A stretch of DNA of 64,000 nt from G963662605 sp963667005. Its GTDB lineage: Bacteria; Bacteroidota; Ignavibacteria; Ignavibacteriales; Ignavibacteriaceae. The DNA lies in assembly GCA_963667005.1 (NCBI GenBank), contig OY762937.1:558001-622000 (forward strand), written 5' to 3'. The stretch's first letter is position 1. Every line of letters begins with the position of its first letter. A model generated the notes under the pieces. The model made no database searches. It was not told the origin of the DNA and saw only the letters and a list, made by a program, of their open reading frames with translations. Shown here piece by piece: positions 35,585 through 43,951 of this stretch. The position numbers and the translations under genes are program-made.

Positions 35585-36770
35585 AGATAAGCATCAGTTC
35601 GGTTTGGGGATTTGAGATATACTCACATCCGTCATCCGTCACCTGCACCATATCTTCAATTGTCACCACACCATGACCCGCAACAGGCAGGCGTGGTTCA
35701 ATCGTAAATACCTGATCTTTCTCAATCGGGATAAACGGCAGTTCGCCATACCGCTCCCAGCGTGGGAACAGGCCGCAGCCTCCATCGTGGCAAACTTTTC
35801 CAACTTGATGCCCGAGTCCGTGTTTGTACTCTTCAAATCCGTTCGCTGTAATATAATTGCGCGCTGCATCATCAACTACACATCCGTGTACGCCGGGTTT
35901 TATTGCGGCTTTTGCCTGCGCAATTGATTCAGTCAACACTTTGAATCCGCGCTTCACTGCTGCCGGAGCTTCTGTTTCTCCGTCACGAAGAATGTACCAC
36001 ACGCGTTGTAAATCCGAACAGTACCCTTTGTACTTCACACCGAAATCAATATTGATAACATGTCCCTTTTCAACTATTCTGTCGGTAGGACCCGCGTGTG
36101 CACCCGCAGTATCGGGACCGGTAAAAACCGATGGGCATTGGTCTTCTTCCCACGAGAGTTCAAGTCCGCGGCACTTGACTTCATTCTGCATGAAATCGGC
36201 CACTTCCTTTTCGCTCACGCCCGGTTTAATAAACTTGCCGGTCATATCAAATATCTCAAGAGCAATTCTTATTGCTTCTTTTATATATTCAACTTCTTGC
36301 GGTGATTTTCTGCCGCGAAGAGAAGCGATGATTTTTTCTGAGGAAACGAGTCTTGTTAAGTAAGGTAAGCCTTTTAGGTAGCCGGTCAATGTTAAATACA
36401 TCCCGTGTGTTAAACCGTCTGCAAGGTTAGAATCAATGGAATAATTAATTGCAATGGTTTTCGGATCGTGTTTTTGCAGATACTCGATTAACGGCTCTTT
36501 TGCCGAGTGCAAGTACCCGATGACGTTCTTGAATGTCCCGAGCATTTTGAATTTCGGTTCTTCCAATGAACCGACAATTGCCGTAGTGTCACCGTTCCTG
36601 TTTATCAAAAATGCCGACTGCCAGGTACAATGCGACCCGACAACGATATCAAGACATGGATCAGGAATAGAAGCGGATTCGCGGACAAAAATCAGCCAAA
36701 GATCAATGTTGTTTTCGTTAAGCAGCTGCACTGCCTGCTGAATTTTTTCAAGAATAAGCGTCGTATCCAT
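35583..36770 (-). CDS. M24-family metallopeptidase (Xaa-Pro aminopeptidase-like)
   Basis: A 395-aa protein with a creatinase-like N-terminal domain (to ~150) and a pita-bread C-terminal domain. Metal-ligand positions are seen as Asp in VINIDFGVKYKGYCSDLQR (two Asp), His in HGLGHQVGKVCHDGG, Glu in FTIEPRLP and Glu in VTIEDMVQVT. No signal peptide, so it should cleave intracellular X-Pro peptides. The HQVGKVCHDGG segment differs from the usual GHGIG..H form of aminopeptidase P, so substrate preference may be unusual. The gene is monocistronic. Confidence 0.87.
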   Translation of the reverse strand: MDTTLILEKIQQAVQLLNENNIDLWLIFVRESASIPDPCLDIVVGSHCTWQSAFLINRNGDTTAIVGSLEEPKFKMLGTFKNVIGYLHSAKEPLIEYLQKHDPKTIAINYSIDSNLADGLTHGMYLTLTGYLKGLPYLTRLVSSEKIIASLRGRKSPQEVEYIKEAIRIALEIFDMTGKFIKPGVSEKEVADFMQNEVKCRGLELSWEEDQCPSVFTGPDTAGAHAGPTDRIVEKGHVINIDFGVKYKGYCSDLQRVWYILRDGETEAPAAVKRGFKVLTESIAQAKAAIKPGVHGCVVDDAARNYITANGFEEYKHGLGHQVGKVCHDGGCGLFPRWERYGELPFIPIEKDQVFTIEPRLPVAGHGVVTIEDMVQVTDDGCEYISNPQTELMLI

Positions 36771-36886
36771 AAACTTTGTATCCGAATAAATATTAAGAAT
36801 GTTTTGTGAAAAATACGACTAATTCGGAAAAGGAAAAGTTTAAAAACGAATTGAATATATATAGATAATAGTGCCGTTTTTCAGAT

Positions 36887-36920
36887 TTCCTAGCCCATGA
36901 CTTAAGTCATGGGCTAGGAA
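36887..36920. repeat. Perfect 34-bp palindrome (uninterrupted copy)
   Basis: TTCCTAGCCCATGACTT plus its exact reverse complement. It lies eight bp past the stop codon of the lipoprotein gene at 36929 and could act as its terminator hairpin. Same family as 41176-41209 and the split copy at 1707-1780. Confidence 0.9.
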
Positions 36921-36928
36921 TAAGACAC

Positions 36929-37849
36929 CTATTTTGCTAATGTTACTGTTGTCCAATAACTGAATTGTTTCTGGCTTTCTCCCATTTGTCCACCAGGAGC
37001 ACCCATTCCTCCGTGACCTCCATGTCCACCCATTCCGCCACCTGGGCCGCCCATACCTCCGCCGGGCATACCGCCTCCCGGACCACCCATACCTCCGCCT
37101 TGTTCATCACCGCCCTGCGGCTGCTTCATCGTCATTTTTTCTCTTTCCGGAGTTTCGAATCCCACGCCGACCTTATCTTTTTCCGGCACAACAAAATACA
37201 TGTTATCGCCTTTACCGGTAAGGGCAATCTTTGCTTCATACACAAAGCGATCGTTGATATTGCTAAATTTTATTTCGATGCCCTTTGCCTGTGAAATAGG
37301 AACGCGCGACCATGATTTTGCACTCGGTTCATATATTTCCAATTCCGTCATGAATTTTGACATGTCCGGCATTTCTCGGGGCTTCATCTTTTGACGATCA
37401 CCGCTCTGTTCCGGCATCTGTCCCTGGCCTCTTTCCGGCGGCTCACTGCCGCTATTGTCCGGATTGAATGTCATTCCGTCGTCTCCCGATTTTTTACCGA
37501 ACTGCATTTTATCACGCATACCGCTCATGCCAAGCGGAAACTTGATTCCAAAATTTTTACTACTTCCACCTTCACCGTCAAGCCATAAGATAAGTCCATC
37601 GCCTAATAGCTGTCTGGTTTTTGTCTGCCCGGATGTTATCAAGGTAAGATAAAGATAATCAGCATCATTCTGCACACCGAGAAGAATCCCCTCTTTTTTC
37701 ATTGAGGTGAGCTTGCCCTGCCAATCATTATCACTCCCATCAATGGTAATCGGACTGTCAGCTTTTTTGCTGATATATTCGTTACCGCCGCATCCGGCAA
37801 GAATAAATCCGGCTGAAAGCATAAGTATACTAAAAAAGATTTTTTTCAT
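36929..37849 (-). CDS. Lipoprotein with Gly/Met/Pro-rich C-terminal tail
   Basis: A 306-aa predicted lipoprotein: signal MKKIFFSILMLSAGFILAGC with lipobox LAGC. The N-terminal ~90 residues look like a DOMON/CBM9-like beta-sandwich (ITIDGSDNDWQGKLTSMKKE, DADYLYLTLITSG, LILWLDGEGG). Residues ~120-150 are Pro/Gln/Asp-rich. The region from ~240 is a low-complexity run of GGGMGGPGG, GMPGG and GHGGHGG units, ending with a hydrophobic FSYWTTVTLAK. GAAAGG precedes the ATG. Gly/Met/His-rich tails can bind metals such as copper or simply act as flexible surface linkers; neither is shown. Monocistronic, outer or inner membrane face unknown. Confidence 0.78.
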   Translation of the reverse strand: MKKIFFSILMLSAGFILAGCGGNEYISKKADSPITIDGSDNDWQGKLTSMKKEGILLGVQNDADYLYLTLITSGQTKTRQLLGDGLILWLDGEGGSSKNFGIKFPLGMSGMRDKMQFGKKSGDDGMTFNPDNSGSEPPERGQGQMPEQSGDRQKMKPREMPDMSKFMTELEIYEPSAKSWSRVPISQAKGIEIKFSNINDRFVYEAKIALTGKGDNMYFVVPEKDKVGVGFETPEREKMTMKQPQGGDEQGGGMGGPGGGMPGGGMGGPGGGMGGHGGHGGMGAPGGQMGESQKQFSYWTTVTLAK

Positions 37850-37875
37850 ACGAACCTTTCTAAAATTTCAAAATA

Positions 37876-37972
37876 GAACGCGAACCCGCCCGACCGCTGA
37901 CGCAGTCATGCGGGCAGGTGACACTGATGACGCGGACCTGCCTGCCGGCAGGCAGGTTTTCACGGATTTTTT
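37876..37972. repeat. Host repeat carrying two inserted mini-palindromes
   Basis: The host family reads GAACGCGGA-TGACACCGATGACACGGA-TTCTCACGGATT, as seen uninterrupted on the minus strand at 52522-52561. Here the first junction holds 34 bp (37885-37918, starting CCCGCCCGACCGCTGACGC and ending CGGGCAGG) and the second holds the perfect 20-bp palindrome CCTGCCTGCC/GGCAGGCAGG (37937-37956). It is located between the lipoprotein and clpB genes. Confidence 0.8.
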
Positions 37973-38144
37973 TGCAAATCCAGGACTGAACAAGCTCAAA
38001 GCTAGGCCCTTCTTTTATTCAACATGCATCAATTCAGCAGATTGTATCAAACGTGTATGAGTCCGAAGGGCGCTGTTAGGCGCCCTTACTCTGACTCTAC
38101 TATATTAGACATATAAAACCGGAGAAAAATTGCGGTGGGATTCT

Positions 38145-40763
38145 CTATTTTTTTCGGAATTGCAGGGCAATTTTTTCGCCCCTTTCCACAACGAGTGTAT
38201 CACCGGATGCATAATTTCCGGATAACAGTTCCTGTGAAAGAGGATTGACAAGATATTTTTGAATCGTTCTCTTCAATGGCCGGGCACCATGAGCAAGATC
38301 ATATCCCGCATCGGCGAGCCATTGCAAAGCGTCATCTTCAACTTCCATTTCGATGTTACGATCCTTCAACATCGCGGCAACCTTTGAAATCTGAATATCC
38401 ACAATCTTACGGATTTCATTTCTGGTTAACGGATTGAAGAGTATAACATCATCAATACGGTTAAGAAATTCAGGACGTATAGTCCGCTTCAGCAGCTCGC
38501 TCAATGTTGAACGCAAGCCGCTCATAATATCCTGCACATTATCATCATTCATCTTTTCAAGCTGCTCCTGTATTATTGCAGAGCCGAGATTCGACGTCAT
38601 GATGATGATCGTATTTTTGAAATTGATTGTGCGTCCCTGATTATCGGTCAATCTGCCGTCATCAAGCACCTGCAATAAAATATTGAAGACATCGGGATGC
38701 GCTTTTTCGATTTCATCAAGCAACACAACCGCGTACGGGCGGCGTTTAACAGCTTCAGTCAGCTGACCGCCTTCTTCATAGCCGACATATCCCGGAGGTG
38801 CTCCAATCAAACGCGATATGGAGAATTTTTCCATATACTCCGACATATCAATACGCACCATCGCGTGTTCGTCATCAAAAAGAAATTCAGCGAGAGCACG
38901 GGCAAGTTCGGTTTTACCAACACCTGTTGTGCCGAGGAATATAAACGAACCTATCGGCCTGTTGGTATCCTGCAGACCGGCGCGTGAACGGCGGATTGCA
39001 TTTGAAACCGCCTGCACAGCGTACTCCTGACCTATGACCCGTTTGTGCAATTCTTCTTCAAGACGCAAAAGTTTGTGACGCTCACTTTCAAGCATACGCT
39101 GAACCGGAATGCCTGTCCATCGTGCTACAATCTCCGCGATGTCTTCAGCATCCACTTCTTCTTTCAGCATCTTTTTATCTTTTTGAATAGAACTCAACTG
39201 TGCTGTTTCTTCGCCCAGCTGTTTCGTCAATTGCACAATGCGTCCATATCGTATCTCAGCGACTTTTGCAAGTTCGCCGTCGCGTTCAAGACGCTCCGCA
39301 TCGCTCTTCAATTGCTCAATATCGCTTTTGATTTTGCGGATTGATTGGATTTTTTCTTTTTCAACCGACCAGTGCATCTTAAATACGTTGCGCTCTTCAA
39401 CAAAATCGCGCAGCTCAACTTCAAGCTCTTCTAAACGCTTCTTTGAAGCTTCATCACTTTCACGGCGCAAAGCTTCACGCTCAATCTCAAGCTGTTTGAT
39501 CTTTCTTTCGACTGCATCAAGTTCCTCCGGCATTGAATCGATTTCAATACGAAGTTTAGATGCCGCTTCATCAATCAGATCAATTGCCTTATCCGGCAAA
39601 AAACGGTCGGCGATATAGCGGATTGAAAATTGTACTGCGGCAACAATAGCACCGTCGGTTATCCTTACGCCATGATGAATTTCATAACGTTCTTTTAATC
39701 CGCGAAGAATTGAAATCGCATCTTCTTCCGAAGGCTCATCAATCATCACCGGTTGAAAGCGGCGTTCGAGTGCTGCATCTTTTTCGATATGCTTTTTATA
39801 TTCGTTCAATGTTGTCGCGCCGACGCAGTGCAGATCGCCCCGCGCAAGAGCAGGTTTTAAAATATTAGCCGCATCAACCGCGCCCTCAGCGGATCCGGCG
39901 CCGACAAGAGTATGTAATTCATCAATAAAGAGAATAATCTCTCCATTGGAGTCCTGCACCTCTTTAATAACTGCCTTCATGCGCTCTTCAAACTGCCCAC
40001 GGAATTGCGTTCCTGCAATAAGCGAGCCCATATCAAGCGCAACAATTGTTTTTGTTTTCAGATTCTCAGGTACATCGCCGCTGACAATACGATGCGCAAT
40101 GCCTTCTGCTATTGCGGTCTTACCAACACCCGGTTCACCTATAAGTACCGGATTATTTTTTGTTCTTCGTGAAAGTACTTGCAGCACACGGCGGATTTCT
40201 TCATCGCGTCCGATAACAGGATCAAGCTTGCCCGCCTTTGCAAGGTCGTTTAGATTGCGTCCGAATTTTTTTAACGACTGATACGTGTCTTCAGCGTTCT
40301 GCGTTGTCACACGCTGTGAACCACGCACATCTTTTAAAGCACGAAGAATTAAATCGTATGTAACACCGTTATCACGCAAAAGCTGTCCCGCTCTGCCCTG
40401 ATCTTTAACTAAAGATAATAGCAGGTGTTCGGTTGAGACGTACTCATCCTTCAGCTTTCCGGCTTCTTCAAGTGCCAGATCAAAAAATTGGGTTGTCTGG
40501 TTCGACATTTGCAGATTGGTAAAAGCCGCACCGCTCACCTTGGGCAGACGATCAATTGCTTCGCTGATGTGAATCTTGAGGTTGTTCGGATTTCCGCCCG
40601 CCTTTTGGATGATGCTTTCCGCAAATCCGGATTTTTCCTGAATTAACGATGCGAAAATGTGTTCCGGTTCCAGTACCTGATTACTATAACTTTGTGCTAT
40701 CTCAAGAGCACTTTGGATTGTCTCCTGTGCCTTGACGGTAAATTTATTGAAATTAAATGCCAT
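38145..40763 (-). CDS. clpB: ATP-dependent disaggregase ClpB
   Basis: The 872-aa Hsp100 chaperone that, with DnaK, extracts proteins from aggregates. Two N-domain repeats come first (FTVKAQETIQSALEIAQSYS, STEHLLLSLVKDQGRAGQLL), then AAA-1 (Walker A GEPGVGKTAIAEG, Walker B IILFIDELHTLVGAG), the M-domain coiled coil (~410-525, rich in Glu/Arg/Lys) and AAA-2 (GTTGVGKTELARAL, VVLLDEIEKAHPDV). Full length for the family. An AAAGGAGAT ribosome site lies upstream. No CIRCE element was found in the 60 bp before the start codon. Confidence 0.96.
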   Translation of the reverse strand: MAFNFNKFTVKAQETIQSALEIAQSYSNQVLEPEHIFASLIQEKSGFAESIIQKAGGNPNNLKIHISEAIDRLPKVSGAAFTNLQMSNQTTQFFDLALEEAGKLKDEYVSTEHLLLSLVKDQGRAGQLLRDNGVTYDLILRALKDVRGSQRVTTQNAEDTYQSLKKFGRNLNDLAKAGKLDPVIGRDEEIRRVLQVLSRRTKNNPVLIGEPGVGKTAIAEGIAHRIVSGDVPENLKTKTIVALDMGSLIAGTQFRGQFEERMKAVIKEVQDSNGEIILFIDELHTLVGAGSAEGAVDAANILKPALARGDLHCVGATTLNEYKKHIEKDAALERRFQPVMIDEPSEEDAISILRGLKERYEIHHGVRITDGAIVAAVQFSIRYIADRFLPDKAIDLIDEAASKLRIEIDSMPEELDAVERKIKQLEIEREALRRESDEASKKRLEELEVELRDFVEERNVFKMHWSVEKEKIQSIRKIKSDIEQLKSDAERLERDGELAKVAEIRYGRIVQLTKQLGEETAQLSSIQKDKKMLKEEVDAEDIAEIVARWTGIPVQRMLESERHKLLRLEEELHKRVIGQEYAVQAVSNAIRRSRAGLQDTNRPIGSFIFLGTTGVGKTELARALAEFLFDDEHAMVRIDMSEYMEKFSISRLIGAPPGYVGYEEGGQLTEAVKRRPYAVVLLDEIEKAHPDVFNILLQVLDDGRLTDNQGRTINFKNTIIIMTSNLGSAIIQEQLEKMNDDNVQDIMSGLRSTLSELLKRTIRPEFLNRIDDVILFNPLTRNEIRKIVDIQISKVAAMLKDRNIEMEVEDDALQWLADAGYDLAHGARPLKRTIQKYLVNPLSQELLSGNYASGDTLVVERGEKIALQFRKK

Positions 40764-40860
40764 GTAATTTTATCTCCTTTCAGTTCTGTAAATACAAAAC
40801 CACTATACAAACATAAGAAAAAGCCAAAATGGTTTCCAGACAGAAAGAAATCCGGGGAAT

Positions 40861-40930
40861 TGAACACGGACCCGCCCGACCGCTGACGCAGTCATGCGGG
40901 CAGGTGACACGGATAACGCAGATTTTCTTT
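40861..40930. repeat. Host repeat with inserted 34-bp mini-palindrome
   Basis: GAACACGGA, then 34 bp at 40871-40904 identical to 37885-37918, then TGACACGGATAACGCAGATT. Same host and same junction as at 37876. It lies in the clpB upstream region. Confidence 0.85.
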
Positions 40931-40985
40931 TAGTCTGAAATCTCTGGCATGATGCTGAATAATTTCCATCATACCTTGTTCGATT

Positions 40986-41121
40986 CATTAACACGGCGCT
41001 TCAGCGCCGTGAAAGAGACTCGCACACTCGCTGGACTTTAGTCCAATTCCTGTCGTTTTTTGGGCTAAAGCCCGTGAGATTTGTAGCGCCATCTCACGGC
41101 GCTGAAGCGCCGTGTTAATGA
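40986..41121. repeat. Long inverted-repeat element with 27-bp identical arms
   Basis: CATTAACACGGCGCTTCAGC (from 40986, 27 bp to 41012) is repeated exactly in inverse at 41094-41120. The arms are themselves hairpins (GGCGCTTCAGCGCC). The interior carries GGACTTTAGTCC and GGGCTAAAGCCC palindromes. No ORF of note. Confidence 0.85.
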
Positions 41122-41175
41122 TAAACTCATGGATTCATGTCAAAAAAATCTAAGCTTGCCTGCCAGATTTCTTCC

Positions 41176-41209
41176 TTCCTAGCCCATGACTTAAGTCATG
41201 GGCTAGGAA
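41176..41209. repeat. Perfect 34-bp palindrome (uninterrupted copy)
   Basis: Identical to 36887-36920. It lies in the 640-bp clpB-mdh spacer, 195 bp upstream of mdh, so it is not a terminator for either gene. Confidence 0.9.
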
Positions 41210-41276
41210 AATGATGGATATTATTGAACAAATTCCGGATGATTCTTGTTAATAGTATATAACACGAATGCCTAAT

Positions 41277-41294
41277 ATTATGCAAAATTATGCA
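41277..41294. promoter_or_regulatory. Phased ATTATGCA direct repeats upstream of mdh
   Basis: ATTATGCA occurs at 41277-41284 and 41287-41294, ten bp apart (one helical turn), about 110 bp before the mdh start codon. A protein-binding site is possible but only suggested. Confidence 0.3.
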
Positions 41295-41403
41295 TAAATC
41301 GCCGTTTTTGGGACTTGGTCAGCCGGCCTGGAATTGTGTAAGTGCTTAATTTTTAATATATTAGCGCCCTCAATATTTATACGTATAGAATAGAAAGAGA
41401 CCC

Positions 41404-42369
41404 ATGAAAAGGAATAAGGTTGCATTGATAGGCAGTGGACAGATTGGAAGTGTTCTTGCACAACTTATTGTTCAAAAGCATCTAGGCGATGTCGTTCTTT
41501 TTGATATTGTAGATGGTATGCCCCAGGGCAAGATATTAGATTTAGCCGAAGCAGCTCGCATTGAGGGCTTCGATGTTGTATTAAAAGGTACTAATGATTA
41601 TAAAGATATAGAAGGCGCTGATCTCGTTATTGTTACCGCGGGCATTCCGCGTAAACCGGGCATGAGCCGTGATGATCTTCTGATCACCAATGCAAAAATC
41701 ATGAAAAGCGTTGCGGAAAACGTTGCCAAATATGCGCCGGATGCAGTTGTCATCATCATTTCCAACCCGTTGGATGCGATGGTAACACTTTTCCAGAAAG
41801 TCAGCAAATTCCCTTATAACCGCGTTATCGGTCAGGCCGGAGTGCTTGATTCATCGCGTTTTGCCACCTTTATCGCCTGGGAACTAGGCGTCTCGGTTAA
41901 AGATGTCAACGCAATGGTTCTTGGCGGACATGGCGACACCATGGTTCCGCTAGTTCGCTATGCCAACGTCAACGGCGTTCCGGTTATGGAATTGCTGGAA
42001 CGGAAGCATAACAACAAAACTCATGCTGCAGAAGTAATGAAAGCGATGATCGAACGCACGAAAGATGCGGGCGGTGAAGTCGTTAAGCTATTGAAAAACG
42101 GCTCGGCGTTTTACTCACCGGCAGCTGCAGCGGTTCAAATGGCCGCAGCAATTTTGCATGACCAGAAACGTGTACTTCCCGTTTGCGCTTACCTGAACGG
42201 CGAATATAACGTCAACGGATACTACGTCGGTGTTCCGGTTGTTGTGGGTATAAACGGAGCAGAACAGATCATTGAGCTTTCGCTTGACGCCACCGAACAG
42301 AAAATGTTCGATTATTCCGTAAACGCAGTTAAGGCGCTTGTCGCCGATATGGAACGCATAGGATTCTGA
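41404..42369 (+). CDS. mdh: Malate dehydrogenase (LDH-like type)
   Basis: A 321-aa NAD-dependent enzyme interconverting malate and oxaloacetate in the TCA cycle. Cofactor motif VALIGSGQIGSVLAQLI; Asp at the end of strand 2 (VVLFDIVDGMPQG) indicates NAD over NADP; the substrate loop is GIPRKPGMSRDDLL, whose Arg set is of malate type; catalytic His in LGGHGDTMVPLVRY; NPLDAMV follows. This is the Chlorobi/alphaproteobacterial tetrameric type rather than the E. coli type. GAAAGAGA precedes the ATG. Confidence 0.95.
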   Translation: MKRNKVALIGSGQIGSVLAQLIVQKHLGDVVLFDIVDGMPQGKILDLAEAARIEGFDVVLKGTNDYKDIEGADLVIVTAGIPRKPGMSRDDLLITNAKIMKSVAENVAKYAPDAVVIIISNPLDAMVTLFQKVSKFPYNRVIGQAGVLDSSRFATFIAWELGVSVKDVNAMVLGGHGDTMVPLVRYANVNGVPVMELLERKHNNKTHAAEVMKAMIERTKDAGGEVVKLLKNGSAFYSPAAAAVQMAAAILHDQKRVLPVCAYLNGEYNVNGYYVGVPVVVGINGAEQIIELSLDATEQKMFDYSVNAVKALVADMERIGF

Positions 42370-42542
42370 TTCTCTTAGCTAAAAACGTTTGAAAATGAGG
42401 GTTTTTTCAGTTAATCGGACTTAAAAACCGCGTTTTTAAACTGTTTTAAAGAAAAAAGTACAAAAAATCTTAAAAGTAGCGTTGGTTTATTTTAAATAAA
42501 TCCGTAATTTTAATGTCTTAATTTTATTATAAGAGGTTATTA
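42370..42542. other. Leader region of the rplU-rpmA operon
   Basis: A 173-bp AT-rich spacer. It contains the small palindrome TTAAAAACCGCGTTTTTAA at about 42421 and CGTTTGAAAATGAGGG upstream. Autoregulatory leaders of L21 operons occur in other phyla; I cannot assign a known leader structure here. Confidence 0.35.
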
Positions 42543-42851
42543 ATGTTTGCGATTGTCAATATAGCCGGGCAGCAATTTAAAGTTGTTGAGAACACCAAGT
42601 ACTATGTACCGAAGCTCGAAGCTGATGTTGATTCAGAAATTACGTTTGATGAAGTATTGCTCGTATCTAACGACGACAGCACTGCAATTGGTACCCCTTA
42701 TGTAGCGGGTAAAAAAGTTGAGGCTAAAGTACTTCAGCATGTTAAAGACGACAAAGTAATTGTATTTAAGAAGAAACGCAGAACCGGTTACCAGAAATCT
42801 AATGGTCACCGTCAGCAGTTGACTCAAATACAAGTCACCAAAATTGTATAA
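42543..42851 (+). CDS. rplU: 50S ribosomal protein L21
   Basis: A 102-aa protein that binds 23S rRNA near L20. Characteristic start MFAIVNIAGQQFKVVENTKY, central GTPYVAGKKVEAKVLQH, and C-terminal basic KKKRRTGYQKSNGHRQQLTQ. AGAGG precedes the ATG. It is 15 bp upstream of rpmA, the universal order. Confidence 0.97.
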   Translation: MFAIVNIAGQQFKVVENTKYYVPKLEADVDSEITFDEVLLVSNDDSTAIGTPYVAGKKVEAKVLQHVKDDKVIVFKKKRRTGYQKSNGHRQQLTQIQVTKIV

Positions 42852-42866
42852 ATAGGAACATAGACC

Positions 42867-43124
42867 ATGGCACATAAAAAAGGACAAGGTTCGACAAGGA
42901 ACGGTAGAGATAGTAATGCTCAACGTCTTGGCGTAAAGAAATTTGGCGGTGAACAAGTATTAGCCGGAAATATCCTCGTTCGTCAGCGCGGAACAAAATA
43001 CCATCCGGGCGCTAACGTAGGAAGAGGCAGCGATGATACCTTGTTTGCTTTAGCAAGCGGCGTTGTTAAGTTTGAGAGAAAACGCACTGATCGTCAATAC
43101 GTCAGCGTTTATCCTATTAACTAA
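42867..43124 (+). CDS. rpmA: 50S ribosomal protein L27
   Basis: An 85-aa protein of the peptidyl-transferase region. MAHKKGQGSTRNGRDSNAQR at the N-terminus, then RLGVKKFGGEQVLAGNILVRQ and RGTKYHPGANVGRGSDDTLF. The N-terminus has no Firmicutes-type cleavable extension. Second gene of the L21-L27 operon, followed by a strong terminator. Confidence 0.97.
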   Translation: MAHKKGQGSTRNGRDSNAQRLGVKKFGGEQVLAGNILVRQRGTKYHPGANVGRGSDDTLFALASGVVKFERKRTDRQYVSVYPIN

Positions 43125-43145
43125 TTCCTCTCCCCTTTTTGAAAT

Positions 43146-43177
43146 AAAAACCCCGTTCATCTGAGCGGGGTTTTTTG
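43146..43177 (+). terminator. Terminator of the rplU-rpmA operon
   Basis: AAAACCCCG (43147-43155), ten-nt loop, CGGGGTTTT (43166-43174) continuing into a T-run, 22 nt after the stop codon. Confidence 0.9.
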
Positions 43178-43193
43178 TTTTAACCACATCTAT

Positions 43194-43400
43194 AATTCAC
43201 GCCAAGACGCAAAGCTGCCAAATTATTTTTTTGAGTGTGTTTTTGTTGAATATTTACAATCAACCTAAAACAAATTGCAGCCTATCCTATTCAGATTAAT
43301 TAGTAACTTCACCGCAATCTCGCGTAGCATAACAGCCAATATCTAACAACTATTCAGAATAAATAAAAATATTTTGCGTCTTAGCGACTTTGCGTGAAAT
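43194..43400. repeat. Paired-arm cassette D between convergent genes
   Basis: The left arm 43195-43218 (TTCACGCCAAGACGCAAAGC) and right arm 43370-43400 (TTTTGCGTCTTAGCGACTTT then GCGTGAAA) are inverted. The right arm ends a base or two before the stop codon of the DUF1697 gene. About 150 bp of AT-rich interior without an ORF. Confidence 0.75.
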
Positions 43401-43401
43401 C

Positions 43402-43941
43402 CTATCTGCAGTATTTAGCAACAAGCTTGTTAACGGTGTTCATGTTGCGGAAGGTCGCTTGTACGCCTAGCGATTTCTCCATCACGGCATTTGAAAACTT
43501 CGACTCGCTCTGTTTCGTTTTGCACAGCCAGTACAATTCCCTGCCGTTGACATTAAAATCATCAATGTCGGTTTTTAATGCTCGCACCTTTTTTAATTGG
43601 GAAGCATCCAGTGGCTGTTTCAGAAACGCAGCGTTGAACGCGCCGGCTTTTTCGAGTTGTGATTTTTTGAAAGGAGGATATTCCACCATTGCACGTAGCT
43701 CATCCGGAGTGCGGATAAACGTCGCGACTTCATACCCCAATGCTTCACATAACTTTTTCTCAATGCGGCTCTCTAATAGCAACGCATTTTTCTCGTTCGC
43801 TTCGAATATAACATTCCCGCTCGCGATGAACGTCTCCACATTCGAGAAACCCATCGAAATAAATATATCGCGCAGAGCATCCATCTTCACTACATGCCCG
43901 CCGACATTAATCGCCCGAAGAAAAGAAAAATATTTATTCAT
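43402..43941 (-). CDS. DUF1697 domain-containing protein
   Basis: A 179-aa cytosolic protein of the DUF1697 family, recognised from YFSFLRAINVGGHVVKMDAL at the N-terminus, then FSNVETFIASGNVIFEA and GYEVATFIRTPDELRAMVE. No activity is established for the family. It is isolated between two repeat cassettes (D and E) and has only a weak upstream ribosome site. Confidence 0.88.
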   Translation of the reverse strand: MNKYFSFLRAINVGGHVVKMDALRDIFISMGFSNVETFIASGNVIFEANEKNALLLESRIEKKLCEALGYEVATFIRTPDELRAMVEYPPFKKSQLEKAGAFNAAFLKQPLDASQLKKVRALKTDIDDFNVNGRELYWLCKTKQSESKFSNAVMEKSLGVQATFRNMNTVNKLVAKYCR

Positions 43942-43951
43942 AAAAAGAATT

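Noticed and set aside
40764..40860. CIRCE or other heat-shock element before clpB
   Set aside because: No TTAGCACTC-N9-GAGTGCTAA-like inverted repeat in the region before the start codon.
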